Shown piece after piece: positions 7,407 to 14,922 of a DNA stretch of 22,357 nucleotides. The stretch is from a virus. Under the pieces are notes generated by a model. The model was not told the DNA's origin. It ran no database searches and saw only the letters and a program-made list of their open reading frames with translations. The position numbers and the translations under genes are program-made. The stretch lies in the IMG/VR virus record IMGVR_UViG_3300021181_000045, positions 1 through 22,357 of that record, one strand, 5' to 3'. The first letter of the stretch is position 1. Each line of letters opens with the position of its first letter.

Positions 7407-7826
7407 TTATTGCGGGTTGACCAAGCGTTGCATGTGCACGCGATACTCGATCGTGCCTTTGAACAAATTGCGGTTGACCGGATCTTGAGTCACCCAGTCG
7501 TTGAGGTATTCCAGCCACTGCATCAGCGGGTTGTCGCCGTACTCCACCTTCACGGCGTCGATCGCCGTCTTAAACTCCTCCACGATGGCTTCGGCGGTAG
7601 GGCGATCGGACGCGAAGGCATCGACTGAAATCACCTGTGTGTCCGTGCGGGCCTGACCTTCCTCGTCAGCCGTGTTCCATTCGTCGGCTTGTGCCGGCGT
7701 CGTTTCGTCGATCGAGGCGTACGGGTTGACCTGCAGCGTCTGCGGTACCTGGCCGACGACGATCCGGCTCTGTGGCACCGTCGTCACGGTGTTGAGCGCG
7801 TTGCGGATCATCAGGGTTGCGCGCAT
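7407..7826 (-). CDS. Tail terminator / tail completion protein
   Basis: A 139-aa protein with the features of the small minor tail proteins just upstream of the tail tube gene: MRATLMIRNALNTV at the N-terminus, a helical middle (SDRPTAEAIVEEFKTAIDAVK) and a beta end TIEYRVHMQRLVNP. That end is where such proteins describe amplitude-like outer strands. Family members (DUF3168/gpU type) cap the tail tube and join it to the head. Recognition is by order and general pattern, not by a decisive motif. Its start overlaps the end of the preceding small gene by 16 bases. Confidence 0.65.
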   Translation of the reverse strand: MRATLMIRNALNTVTTVPQSRIVVGQVPQTLQVNPYASIDETTPAQADEWNTADEEGQARTDTQVISVDAFASDRPTAEAIVEEFKTAIDAVKVEYGDNPLMQWLEYLNDWVTQDPVNRNLFKGTIEYRVHMQRLVNPQ

Positions 7827-8068
7827 GGAGCCCCCTTGTCTCGCCAGCGCTTGGCAGCGTTATATCCCAGCACTTCCGACCGCCGCTCTTCCAGCAGTTC
7901 GCCCGAAGACAACGCCTCACCGGAGCGCGGGTTCCGATTGCGGCAGACTCGCTCGCGCATTAGAGCGATCCGCTGCTCTCGGCACGCTTCGCTGTGCGGG
8001 CCGCTTTCGTCCCCACGGCGGTCGTCGTATTGGGCGCAAAAGTTGATTGGCGGCTGTGACGCTTTCAC
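7811..8068 (-). CDS. Small Cys/Arg-rich hypothetical protein
   Basis: An 85-aa protein. The start is taken as GTG at 8068: GGAGGG lies five bases upstream and the GTG forms a GTGA four-base overlap with the stop of the gp10-like gene. A longer reading from an ATG at 8134 would overlap that gene by 70 bases and is less likely. The protein is basic, with four Cys (one early in NFCAQY, others in SEAC, RERVC and APC), and helical segments EQRIALMRERVCRNRN and GELLEERRSEVLGYN. It could bind a metal, but spacing does not match a known finger. It sits between the gp10-like gene and the tail terminator. Function unknown. Confidence 0.6.
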   Translation of the reverse strand: MKASQPPINFCAQYDDRRGDESGPHSEACREQRIALMRERVCRNRNPRSGEALSSGELLEERRSEVLGYNAAKRWRDKGAPCAQP

Positions 8069-8451
8069 GATCGCCCTCCGGTCAAAAACAGACCCACTTG
8101 CCGGCGGTATTTCTCCCAGGTCACCCGGATCCATGGCCGGGCGGCCATGAACTTGGAGCCGTCCTCCAGGATCAGCCCGTAGTCGGCCGTGGCCGTGAGG
8201 CCCACGCAGCCTACCGGGTTGTCGTCCGTCGGCGGGTCGATCACCACGTTGTCATGCAACTGGCCGCTGACCAGCTTAGGCGGTTCGCCCGGCGCGCTCG
8301 GAAACTTCCCGCCCGGATTGGGCCGGCTGATCACCCGCTGCAACTGCTGCTGGATGAACAGGCAGGCATACATCACGTTCGTTTTCGAGGCCCGGCGGAC
8401 CTTGAGCTTGAGCGCGTTACCGTTCCAGGATTCGATCTTAACTTTGCCCAA
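8065..8451 (-). CDS. HK97 gp10-like head-tail joining / neck protein
   Basis: A 128-aa protein. It starts with TTG at 8451 behind AAGGAG at seven bases, overlapping the preceding gene's stop by 14 bases. The pattern matches HK97 gp10-like proteins: a helical N-terminal half with a run ACLFIQQQLQRVISRP, the conserved APGEPPKLVSGQLHDNV segment, a YGLILEDGSKFMAARPWI segment, and a helical end. These proteins take part in head-tail joining or neck assembly. Order (adaptor, gp10, tail terminator, tail tube) supports the call. Confidence 0.82.
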   Translation of the reverse strand: MGKVKIESWNGNALKLKVRRASKTNVMYACLFIQQQLQRVISRPNPGGKFPSAPGEPPKLVSGQLHDNVVIDPPTDDNPVGCVGLTATADYGLILEDGSKFMAARPWIRVTWEKYRRQVGLFLTGGRS

Positions 8452-9091
8452 CTAGCGGCTCCTTCAGCGTGACGACGCTCATCAGCGAAGTCAGGGTCTG
8501 CCGGTTCTTCACCTGCTTGATCGAATAGACGCCGCCACAAAAGCGAATCCGATGGGCCGTCGTCAGTGGCAAGTCCGCCAACAGGAAGATCTCGTGCGTA
8601 ACCGTCAGGCGGCGGGTATCGGCGTTGATCTCCAGGTCCTGGTCGAGCGGCTGCACGCGGGCGATCTGCCGCGGATAGAGGACCACCCACTGCTCGGACG
8701 CGGCCCCCGTCGTGTCGACCGTGGACTGGTTCGCCACTTCGATATCGACAAGGTCCTGCAGCAGGTACTCGATGATGAAGTTGCGACAGAGGCAGACGTA
8801 GACGCCCGACATGCGATCGAGCGTCACCGCGATCGTGATTAGCTGCTCGCTGCCAACTGTGATCGTGTCCCGCAGCTTGGGAATCCAGGTGTTGACCTCC
8901 TTCTGCGGCAGGATCAGCTTGACGTCCCGCGTGGTGTAGACCCCGTTCGAGCGCGCGGCCTCCCGCACCGAGATCGTGCTCCGCTGGACGTTGTTGACCT
9001 TCTGCTGCTGGATGGTGCCGGCGCGCGACAGCACCAGACCTTGCAAGAGGCCGTCAATGCTCAAATAGTCGGAGGTCAGGTCGACGCTCAT
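8438..9091 (-). CDS. Head-tail connector / head closure protein
   Basis: A 217-aa beta-rich protein. The C-terminal third, HRIRFCGGVYSIKQVKN then LTSLMSVVTLKE, has the look of phage head-tail joining (SPP1 gp16 / Phage_H_T_join) proteins: a hydrophobic strand, GG.Y.I, then a short strand. An earlier part, LRDTITVGSEQLITIAVTL then GVYVCLCRNF, repeats the same pattern (residues about 73-105), so the protein may hold two copies of the fold. It lies between a small 73-aa gene and the gp10-like gene, the normal connector position. Confidence 0.65.
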   Translation of the reverse strand: MSVDLTSDYLSIDGLLQGLVLSRAGTIQQQKVNNVQRSTISVREAARSNGVYTTRDVKLILPQKEVNTWIPKLRDTITVGSEQLITIAVTLDRMSGVYVCLCRNFIIEYLLQDLVDIEVANQSTVDTTGAASEQWVVLYPRQIARVQPLDQDLEINADTRRLTVTHEIFLLADLPLTTAHRIRFCGGVYSIKQVKNRQTLTSLMSVVTLKEPLVGQS

Positions 9092-9096
9092 TTAGC

Positions 9097-9318
9097 TCAC
9101 GCCAGGATGCGGGTCTCGTGCTCCCACGGGCCTTCTTCTTCTTCCATGACTTTCAGTTGCGCCCAGTCGATCTGTTCCTTCAGATACTCCTGGTACTCCT
9201 TCCAACTGAAAGTCCGTCCGTCGACGGAATACGACAACTTGGGTGGACCGGTCAGGCACGCCAGCAATTGCTGCTGTGCGGCCGCCAGAATTTGTCCGTA
9301 CGGTCCGAGCGTCGTCAT
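9097..9318 (-). CDS. Small conserved head-tail-region protein
   Basis: A 73-aa helical protein. The stretch KLSYSVDGRTFSWKEYQEYLKEQI (split as SYSVDGRTFSW and KEYQEYLKEQI) is a pattern seen repeatedly in short phage proteins encoded next to connector genes: a helix, a Tyr-Ser-x-Asp-Gly-Arg turn, then a helix of the form W.EY..YL. Its function is not established. It ends five bases before the connector gene start. It probably belongs to the neck region or assists assembly. Confidence 0.65.
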   Translation of the reverse strand: MTTLGPYGQILAAAQQQLLACLTGPPKLSYSVDGRTFSWKEYQEYLKEQIDWAQLKVMEEEEGPWEHETRILA

Positions 9319-9356
9319 GATTTCAGCCCCCCAGTTGGTTTCGGAACGCGCGTCCT

Positions 9357-9734
9357 TTACCCGTTAGCCCGAACCGCCCACCAATCGACGATTCGATAGC
9401 CGCGCTCTTCGGCCACACCGATCAATCGGTACGCGGAATAATCAAACCGGGCATTTTTCCCGTGCCCCATCGAGATCGCGACGTAGCCTTCTCCGAAGTG
9501 TTCGACGTGAAGGTGGAACACCTGGATCTCGTGGTAAGAAACAAACTCCGGCATCCCGAGCATGTGGATCGGATCGTCATTCGGATCGTCCATTGAACGA
9601 GGGAGCCGGTTCGGACTTTGAACGCGGCCACTCTTAGAACTCTCGCGCGGGTGTTTATCCGGCTTGCAGTCGTCTCCAACAGCGCACGAGAAAATCGCGA
9701 TGATGGCCAGCATGGCATAGAGGTATCTGTGCAT
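9357..9734 (-). CDS. Small secreted or lipoprotein-like protein inside the head-tail module
   Basis: A 125-aa protein with a clear export signal: MHRYLYAMLAIIAIFSCAVGDDC. The hydrophobic core ends in IFSC, an imperfect lipobox, so it could be a lipoprotein or a secreted protein. Residues 24-50 are Lys/Arg/Pro/Asp-rich and probably a disordered linker. The C-terminal 75 residues look folded (EFVSYHEIQVFHLHVEHFGEGYVAI; YRLIGVAEERGYRIVDWWAV). A signal peptide is unexpected between capsid and connector genes. Such morons often act at the host envelope, for example in superinfection exclusion, but nothing in the sequence proves it. The gene is flanked by short gaps on both sides, unlike its overlapping neighbours. 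Confidence 0.72.
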   Translation of the reverse strand: MHRYLYAMLAIIAIFSCAVGDDCKPDKHPRESSKSGRVQSPNRLPRSMDDPNDDPIHMLGMPEFVSYHEIQVFHLHVEHFGEGYVAISMGHGKNARFDYSAYRLIGVAEERGYRIVDWWAVRANG

Positions 9735-9790
9735 CTCTCAAGCTCCCAAGTTTGTTCCGAAACAGTTGGATTGCCGCTTTGCTGCAGGTC

Positions 9791-10150
9791 CTATTCGGCC
9801 GCCGCGGGAACCGGCTGTTCCGGCATTTTGAACGGCCTGATCTTGTACTCGTGCGACGTCGCCCGAATGCCGTGCTGCCGCTTGAAATGGATCCAGGCCA
9901 TCTCGTTGTCATCTTCGATCGGAATGTCATAGACGAGGTCCGGGACGCCCTGGAGCGACACAGTGAGCCGCTTCATGCCGTCGGGGATCGGGGTGACGCT
10001 GGCGATCTTGGGCGACATGCCCCGCGGGTGGGCTTTGGCTTCGTGCTCTTTCTTCTGGGTGGCGTCCATCTTGTGAACGGACATTGTGTCGGTGCCGGTG
10101 CCTTTGTCGGCGGCCGGTGCTCCGAGCGTTTCGGTGCTGGACTTGGCCAT
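9791..10150 (-). CDS. Hypothetical protein downstream of the major capsid gene
   Basis: A 119-aa protein with a Ser/Thr/Gly-rich, likely disordered N-terminal 40 residues and a folded C-terminal part (GMKRLTVSLQGVPDLVYDIPIEDDNEMAWIHFKRQHGI). No family recognised. It is the first gene after the intrinsic terminator that follows the major capsid gene, so it and all later genes depend on read-through or an unseen promoter. Position fits a head-completion or minor head protein, by inference only. Confidence 0.68.
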   Translation of the reverse strand: MAKSSTETLGAPAADKGTGTDTMSVHKMDATQKKEHEAKAHPRGMSPKIASVTPIPDGMKRLTVSLQGVPDLVYDIPIEDDNEMAWIHFKRQHGIRATSHEYKIRPFKMPEQPVPAAAE

Positions 10151-10194
10151 GGGGAATCGATCTTTCTTTTGCTGGAGGAAAGGAAAACTAGAAG

Positions 10195-10216
10195 AAAAAG
10201 AGAGCTGGGGGCTCTC
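10195..10216 (-). terminator. Rho-independent terminator after the major capsid gene
   Basis: In the minus direction GAGAGC (10216-10211) pairs with GCTCTC (10205-10200) around a CCCCA loop and is followed at once by TTTTT and then CTTCT. It lies 11 bases past the capsid stop codon. A 6-bp GC-containing stem with a run of five T is a moderate intrinsic terminator, so partial read-through is expected. Confidence 0.8.
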
Positions 10217-10227
10217 GGTCTTTGGGA

Positions 10228-11394
10228 CTACGAAGTTGCCGTGTTACGGAGCACGGCGCGCGGCTCGTTGACGTTCGGCACGCCGCGTTCGCTACAGCGA
10301 TACCGCAACACGATGTCGCGCTCGAAGGACGCCTCCATGTTCGGAGCTGCCTGTTGGATTTCCATCCCCCAGTTCTCCATGTAATTGAAGGCCTCCTTAA
10401 AGTCCCCGTAGTACCACGTGAAACCGGCGTTCGAGCTGCCATATCCTGCAATCTCACGCTGGTACGCGATGGCGGACGACACGATCTTCGTCGCCATGCC
10501 CGCCATCGGGCTCGGCGAGAGTTGGACCAGGTTACCGGACTCGGTGGTATGCCGAACCTCTGTTGCCCCAAGCACACGCGAAGACGTGAAGAGCTTGGGC
10601 GGGTAGACCAACACCGTGTTCGGCGTGATCATGATCGGCTCGTTGTTGTAAGGATCAACCAGCAACGCGAACGTCTGAAGAGCGACGTCGAAGTTGGTCC
10701 AATCGATGAGCGGATTGGAGATCTGGTTGGTCCACAAAGCACCCGACGTCTGGTACGTGTTGTAGTTCGTACCCAACCGGGTGTACGGATTCACGACACC
10801 GATGACCACGTCGATGATTCGACGCTCGCGGTCGATGCCGAGACGCTTGCCGATCGCGCCCGCCTTCCGCAGGAGTTCGCCGGTCCGGTCGAAGAAGATG
10901 GTCTCCTTCGTGACGGACAGGATCGCTCCGTGCTTCGCGGTCTCGGGCGTTTGCAGGTAGTCTTCCTGCATCGAGAGTTCCGGAAACGGCATGCCGTCCG
11001 GGATCTGCTCCACGTTCCCGATGATGTTCGAGATGCCGGGAATCTTCTCGGTCTTGAACTTCGTCGGAACCGTCGAGCACAGCGAGTCAGCAACCAATCC
11101 GACGTCCTTGTAGGACGACATGATCTTGCTGAAAATCAGCTGGCCGATGATGTTCGAGAACGCGGTGACGTCCACGGCATCGCCGGCTTCGAGCAAGGGC
11201 ACCAGGCCGCCGCGTTGACGACGATCGGGGTCCCAGCGATCGAACCATTGCTCTCCCAGGAAAGCAAAAGCCAGCTCCTTGATATCGAACTGTTCCGGCT
11301 TCATTTTGCCGGACGACATGGCTTCTTCGAGCAAGTTGAGCGTGTGATTCGCCCCGTTGCTCTCGTAGACACGTCTGAGGTTTGCACCTCGCAT
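10228..11394 (-). CDS. Major capsid protein
   Basis: A 388-aa protein with a strong ribosome site (AAGGAGA seven bases before ATG). It follows the protease and decoration genes and is itself followed by a terminator, the standard place for the main capsid subunit. Recognisable features are the N-terminal helical arm (residues 1-45), a block TGELLRKAGAIGKRLG then RERRIIDVVIGVVNPY around 170-200, and the sequence FDVALQTFALLVDP then PNTVLVYPPKLFTSSRVLG in the centre. These resemble Mu gpT-like and related HK97-fold capsid proteins. The fold is inferred from pattern and order. The length is typical. Confidence 0.85.
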   Translation of the reverse strand: MRGANLRRVYESNGANHTLNLLEEAMSSGKMKPEQFDIKELAFAFLGEQWFDRWDPDRRQRGGLVPLLEAGDAVDVTAFSNIIGQLIFSKIMSSYKDVGLVADSLCSTVPTKFKTEKIPGISNIIGNVEQIPDGMPFPELSMQEDYLQTPETAKHGAILSVTKETIFFDRTGELLRKAGAIGKRLGIDRERRIIDVVIGVVNPYTRLGTNYNTYQTSGALWTNQISNPLIDWTNFDVALQTFALLVDPYNNEPIMITPNTVLVYPPKLFTSSRVLGATEVRHTTESGNLVQLSPSPMAGMATKIVSSAIAYQREIAGYGSSNAGFTWYYGDFKEAFNYMENWGMEIQQAAPNMEASFERDIVLRYRCSERGVPNVNEPRAVLRNTATS

Positions 11395-11433
11395 GCCAAT
11401 TCTCCTTTATGGCGTTTTGTGGCCAGAACAGGA

Positions 11434-11919
11434 CTAAACGGTCGCAGCCAACTGCGTTCCGCCAGCGTCCGTGGTGAGCGAACCAGCGATGCGGACCCGG
11501 ACCGTCGTCGTGTTGGAGGGATACTCCTTCACGACGCGCCCGATCGCTTCACCAGCGGTCGTCACCTTGACAACCTGATTCTGGTAGAGGGCCGTCCCGC
11601 CGTTGTTGGCCGGGCCGACGTAGTCTCCCGTGTGGAACGTGGCCGCCGCACAGGCAAAATCGAACACGCCTTCGGTCGCCACGCGAACGGGGTCCGAGTC
11701 GAGATTGGCTCGGGACCGCTGCATGGCCACCCCGGCGTACAGGGCGTGGAAGGCAAGCTGCGTGTCCGCCAGATTGGTGGTCCACGCCACGTCGCACGCG
11801 CGAATCAAAACGCCACTGCTCATGCCCACCAGATCGCCGATGTCGATCTGTTGGGTCTCCAGCAGCGGGAGATTGACCGGGTTGGTTTCCCCGTACTTGT
11901 AGGGGCTTGGCTCCGGCAT
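11434..11919 (-). CDS. Capsid decoration (cement) protein, DUF2190-like
   Basis: A 161-aa beta-rich protein with a GAGTGAGGAT leader before ATG. The segment DLVGMSSGVLIRACDVAW, the LADTQLAFHALYAGVAMQ stretch, and the end GEAIGRVVKEYPSNTTTVRVRI are typical of small phage head decoration or head-fibre proteins (DUF2190-like) that bind the capsid surface and stabilise it. It lies between the protease-scaffold gene and the major capsid gene, where cement proteins are often encoded. Confidence 0.78.
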   Translation of the reverse strand: MPEPSPYKYGETNPVNLPLLETQQIDIGDLVGMSSGVLIRACDVAWTTNLADTQLAFHALYAGVAMQRSRANLDSDPVRVATEGVFDFACAAATFHTGDYVGPANNGGTALYQNQVVKVTTAGEAIGRVVKEYPSNTTTVRVRIAGSLTTDAGGTQLAATV

Positions 11920-11984
11920 ATCCTCACTCCTTGTCAGAGAACCTTTTCACTCAAAACTGAAAGTCCGCGTTCGTCCGCCGTCAG

Positions 11985-13181
11985 CTACTTCAGCGCCGCC
12001 ACCAGCTCGTCGGACGTCGTGATCTTCTTCTCCTGGCCAGCATGTTCGAGCAGCGTCTGGCTGCTGCTCTTCACTTGCGTATGGCCCTTGGTCGGCTGCG
12101 GCTTGCCAGGCGCGAACCAGACCGTCTTGCGGTCTTCGATCAGCCGCGTCACGGCCGAATCGTCGGCCGCTTCCAAGAGCTGCGATTGGAAGAGATCGGA
12201 GATCGCCTCCTTCGGCAGCTTGGCCTCTTCGAGCAGACCGCTGATCTTGGTCCGGCGGTCCGCGATCTTCTTCTCCGTTTCCAGCACGTCGACGCGCGCC
12301 TTGAGCGTCTTTCGCTCTTCGAGCAACACTTGCTGCTCCTGGCTCGACTTGTGTTCGAGCAAGACGGCGTCGACGATGTCCGGACGCTCCTTGCGGAGCT
12401 GTTCCAGCGTCACACCTTTGAAGTCCATGGCCTCAAACTCCTCAGTAACGACCTGGGAGTTTGCCCCCGTGGACCCAGCGTCCTTGGTGAGCAGTGCCTC
12501 CCATTCATCCAACACGGCAACGATCCTTGCCTTCTTCTCCGATGGCGTCAGATCGGAATCTGCGTAGTCGCCATAGCAGCCAAGAATGCTGCTGACCAAC
12601 TCCTGGGCGATGTTGCTGATTTTGCGAGTAGCTTTCAGTTGCTCGTCGGTCTCGATCTTGTCGGAGATCAGCCCTTCGAACAGGCTCTTGTTGGTGCCGC
12701 CGTCAGCCACCAGGTCGATTGAGCGCACCTTGGCCACGCTTTCGATGCACAACTCGCCGTTCTCGATCCGCCCCCGCCCGTCGGCGTTCTGGCTCAAAGC
12801 CACGGCGGCCGGCTGGTTGTCGGCCCACCATTCGAGGGTCTTGGCCCAGGGGTGAGCCGGGTTGTAATGCAAATCCCCGAACGTCCCCTCCGTCGCATTC
12901 ACAAACCTCGCGTTTTTGATCAGACCGATGCGATCGGTGAAGGTCCGGGGCCGATCGGCTTCCGCTTCCGACGGGGGATGATTGACGTTGACGCCGATGC
13001 CTTCGCAGAGCCCGGCCTGCTCTTTGAGGGCGTTCTCGCTATAGCGACGGCGCGAGTAGTTGGCCCGCGAGTTGCGGCTGATCGGACCCAGCAGCTTGAC
13101 GCCGTAGATCACGCCGGCCGTTTTGTCGATCCGGGGGCTGCTGGTCACCGTCTCCAGAATCGGAATCTCGATCGATTTCAT
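11985..13181 (-). CDS. Capsid maturation protease fused to a scaffold-like domain
   Basis: A 398-aa protein (numbering here counts from the GTG two codons upstream). ATG at 13181, ten bases after AGGAG, is preferred; GTG at 13187 is an alternative that forms a GTGA overlap. The N-terminal 170 residues carry the prohead-protease pattern: GVKLLGPISRNSRANYS, then GVNVNHPP with His 70, a PAAVALSQNADGRGR segment with Ser 132, and KVRSIDLVADGGTNKSLF with Asp near 158. The C-terminal 130 residues are acidic and coiled-coil-like (LEERKTLKARVDVLETEKK), as in scaffolding domains. The fusion would make both activities in one chain, with the scaffold removed after cleavage. The catalytic residues are assigned by pattern only. 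Confidence 0.82.
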   Translation of the reverse strand: MKSIEIPILETVTSSPRIDKTAGVIYGVKLLGPISRNSRANYSRRRYSENALKEQAGLCEGIGVNVNHPPSEAEADRPRTFTDRIGLIKNARFVNATEGTFGDLHYNPAHPWAKTLEWWADNQPAAVALSQNADGRGRIENGELCIESVAKVRSIDLVADGGTNKSLFEGLISDKIETDEQLKATRKISNIAQELVSSILGCYGDYADSDLTPSEKKARIVAVLDEWEALLTKDAGSTGANSQVVTEEFEAMDFKGVTLEQLRKERPDIVDAVLLEHKSSQEQQVLLEERKTLKARVDVLETEKKIADRRTKISGLLEEAKLPKEAISDLFQSQLLEAADDSAVTRLIEDRKTVWFAPGKPQPTKGHTQVKSSSQTLLEHAGQEKKITTSDELVAALK

Positions 13182-13183
13182 GG

Positions 13184-13396
13184 TCACCCATCTCCTGAAT
13201 GTACGTTGCCCCGCTCGCTAGACCTGTTCAGAAAATCAACGAACTGCTCGCCGAGGGGCGTTAGTCGCTTTCCAGTGCCACGGCATCTGCCGCAGCGGAA
13301 AACAGCGCAAAAGTTGTGAGAGCACGGCTCCTCAAGGGCGTCTATGAACTCGCTCCAATTGATTTTCAGCTCCGCAGAGACTCTGGCTTCGCTCAT
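13184..13396 (-). CDS. Small zinc-finger-like protein between head genes
   Basis: A 70-aa protein. ATG at 13396 forms an ATGA overlap with the stop of the head-morphogenesis gene, which fixes the start; a longer reading from 13438 would only add residues that overlap that gene. Four Cys form CSHNFC then RCGRCRGTG, that is C-x4-C and C-x2-C, a DnaJ-like or rubredoxin-like knuckle. After it comes KRLTPLGEQFVDFLNR, a helix. The motif C-x-x-C-x-G-x-G followed by T-x-x-G-x-x-x-x-x-L is frequent in small phage proteins of unknown role. Metal binding is likely. It lies between the gpF-like gene and the protease. Confidence 0.68.
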   Translation of the reverse strand: MSEARVSAELKINWSEFIDALEEPCSHNFCAVFRCGRCRGTGKRLTPLGEQFVDFLNRSSERGNVHSGDG

Positions 13397-14922
13397 GGGA
13401 TTGTTCCACTCGTGTTGTCGTTGACGGTCACCATCCAAGAGGCGCCGCGGCCTCTGCGGGGATCGCGGAAAATCGCCGCATGAATGCCGGCCTCTCTGAA
13501 CTCTTCCGCGCGAGCTTCGGCCGCCGCCTTCGACAGCCCGGACGCGACCACTTTGCTGCCATTGAGCAGATGGGTCAGGTGCGGGTAGTCGATCTGCGCT
13601 TCGTTGGGTACGCCCGTCGCCGCGCCAATGCTCTGCGTCGTGCCCTGGTCGAAGAACCCGAAGCGATCCAACTGCTTGGCCTGGGATTGCTGCTGTTGCA
13701 GCGTGGCGATGTTCTGGCCGCTGTCCTGAATCAGCTCCGCGCGCTCCATCCCCCGCAAATCAGCCAGCGAGCGGAGACCGCCCGTCTCGGGATCGAGAAA
13801 GTTGTGGAAATGAATGCCCGTATCGTCGAAGCCCAGCAGATCCTTGACGAGCCGATAGCGGGTCTTGCCCACGGCCTGGACGCGGGTCTTCTCAGGCTGC
13901 TGGTCGAACCATTGCTCGTGGCTGACGGGGTCGACGGCGTCCGGGTCGGGATCGGAGAAGGCCGACAGCAATTCCGGATGGTCCTTCGCCCAATCAGGCG
14001 TCTTCATCACGACCGTGTACCAGCAGCGGCAGTTGGGCTCGTCCGGCAGATCGGACTTTTCGTCGGCCGTGAACTCGCCCTTATCGGGATCCTTCCAATA
14101 GATGCGACCCGACCGCGCGGCATGCGCGGGCCGTGAGCGTTCGTCGAGTGGGTTGCGAATCTGGAACCCGTCGATAATCTCGCCCATCGCCTCGTACGAC
14201 TTGTCCTGCATCTTGTTGGCCACCCGCCGTGTCTCCGTCCGGGCAATTCGCTTGGCCGAAGAATTCACGTCGGACACGTAGGGCTGAATCTGCTTGGCAA
14301 TCTTCTGCCACTTCGTGCCCTGGGCCATTTGCTGCACGATGATGTCGGCCAGCGTGTCCGGGTTGGTCACGCGGTGCGACAGCGTGTCGAGCCGCTGCTC
14401 CCAGTTCTGCCCGTTGAGCGGGGCATAAATGATCTCGCGGACTTCCTTCTGGGATGGCGGCTTGAACAGCAGCCGGCGTGCTTCTTCCTTCGTGGGCTTG
14501 GCGGATGTCGCGGTCCGCTTTGGTCCCAATCCCAGTTGCAGCTCGCCGTCGTCGCGCGTGTCGTCGTCCATCCGCTCCAAGAGCGTCCGCTTGACTCGTG
14601 GCAGCGCGGCCCACCACTTGGGCGGGATCACCGACAGCGTGTCGGCCACCGCCGTGCGAAAGCCCCAATCGGCGGTGTGGAGCAGTTCCTTGGCCACGGT
14701 CGCTTTGATGTCGTGGAACACCCGCCACATGGCGGCCGAGATGATCGACCGCGCGGCCAAGTGATGCTCGTACTTGGCCCGGAGCGCCTTGAGCATCCGT
14801 CGCCAGGCCTGGGTCGTGATCCGGTTGATATGGTCGACCACCTGCGCAACCCGAGCCGCGATCGCGTGCTGGCGAATCTCAGTCTTGCTGAGGAATGTCG
14901 CGTCGAGCGGGTGGCGCATCAT
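13393..14922 (-). CDS. Head morphogenesis protein, Mu gpF / SPP1 gp7 type
   Basis: A 509-aa protein with an ATGA overlap to the gene before it. Residues about 223-303 hold the signature of the Phage_Mu_F family: AKRIARTETRRVANKMQDKSYEAMG, then DERSRPAHAARSGRIY and finally PDEPNCRCWYTVV. These proteins bind the portal and are packaged as minor head proteins. The N-terminal 200 residues are helical and basic, as usual. The C-terminal part (WFDQQPEKTRVQAVGKTRYRLV, then a Gln-rich stretch QQQQSQAKQ) extends beyond the core domain. A further C-terminal small domain (KVVASGLSKAAAEARAEEFREAG) may be an add-on. Position after the portal supports the call. Confidence 0.9.
   Translation of the reverse strand: MMRHPLDATFLSKTEIRQHAIAARVAQVVDHINRITTQAWRRMLKALRAKYEHHLAARSIISAAMWRVFHDIKATVAKELLHTADWGFRTAVADTLSVIPPKWWAALPRVKRTLLERMDDDTRDDGELQLGLGPKRTATSAKPTKEEARRLLFKPPSQKEVREIIYAPLNGQNWEQRLDTLSHRVTNPDTLADIIVQQMAQGTKWQKIAKQIQPYVSDVNSSAKRIARTETRRVANKMQDKSYEAMGEIIDGFQIRNPLDERSRPAHAARSGRIYWKDPDKGEFTADEKSDLPDEPNCRCWYTVVMKTPDWAKDHPELLSAFSDPDPDAVDPVSHEQWFDQQPEKTRVQAVGKTRYRLVKDLLGFDDTGIHFHNFLDPETGGLRSLADLRGMERAELIQDSGQNIATLQQQQSQAKQLDRFGFFDQGTTQSIGAATGVPNEAQIDYPHLTHLLNGSKVVASGLSKAAAEARAEEFREAGIHAAIFRDPRRGRGASWMVTVNDNTSGTIP

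Noticed and set aside
6561-7628. A 355-codon plus-strand open frame across the chaperone, tail tube and tail terminator genes
   Set aside because: Antisense to three well-supported phage genes; low-complexity His/Arg/Val composition and no ribosome site.
7811-8134. The longer 107-aa reading of the small Cys/Arg-rich gene
   Set aside because: GTG 8068 has GGAGGG at five bases and a GTGA overlap with the upstream stop; the longer form would overlap the gp10-like gene by 70 bases.
9204-11967. Thirteen-base repeat AACTGAAAGTCCG at 9204-9216 and 11955-11967
   Set aside because: A few exact 13-base matches are expected by chance in a window of this size; one copy is inside a coding region and there is no surrounding similarity.
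11920-11984. Possible promoter between protease and decoration genes
   Set aside because: The 65-bp gap is relatively A/T-rich with a small hairpin-like TTTCA/TGAAA pair, but no convincing -35/-10 pair with proper spacing was found.
10222-12567. A 781-codon open frame on the plus strand
   Set aside because: It lies antisense to the major capsid, decoration and protease genes. Its Arg/Val/His-rich composition is a by-product of G+C-rich codon use on the other strand, and it has no domain pattern.
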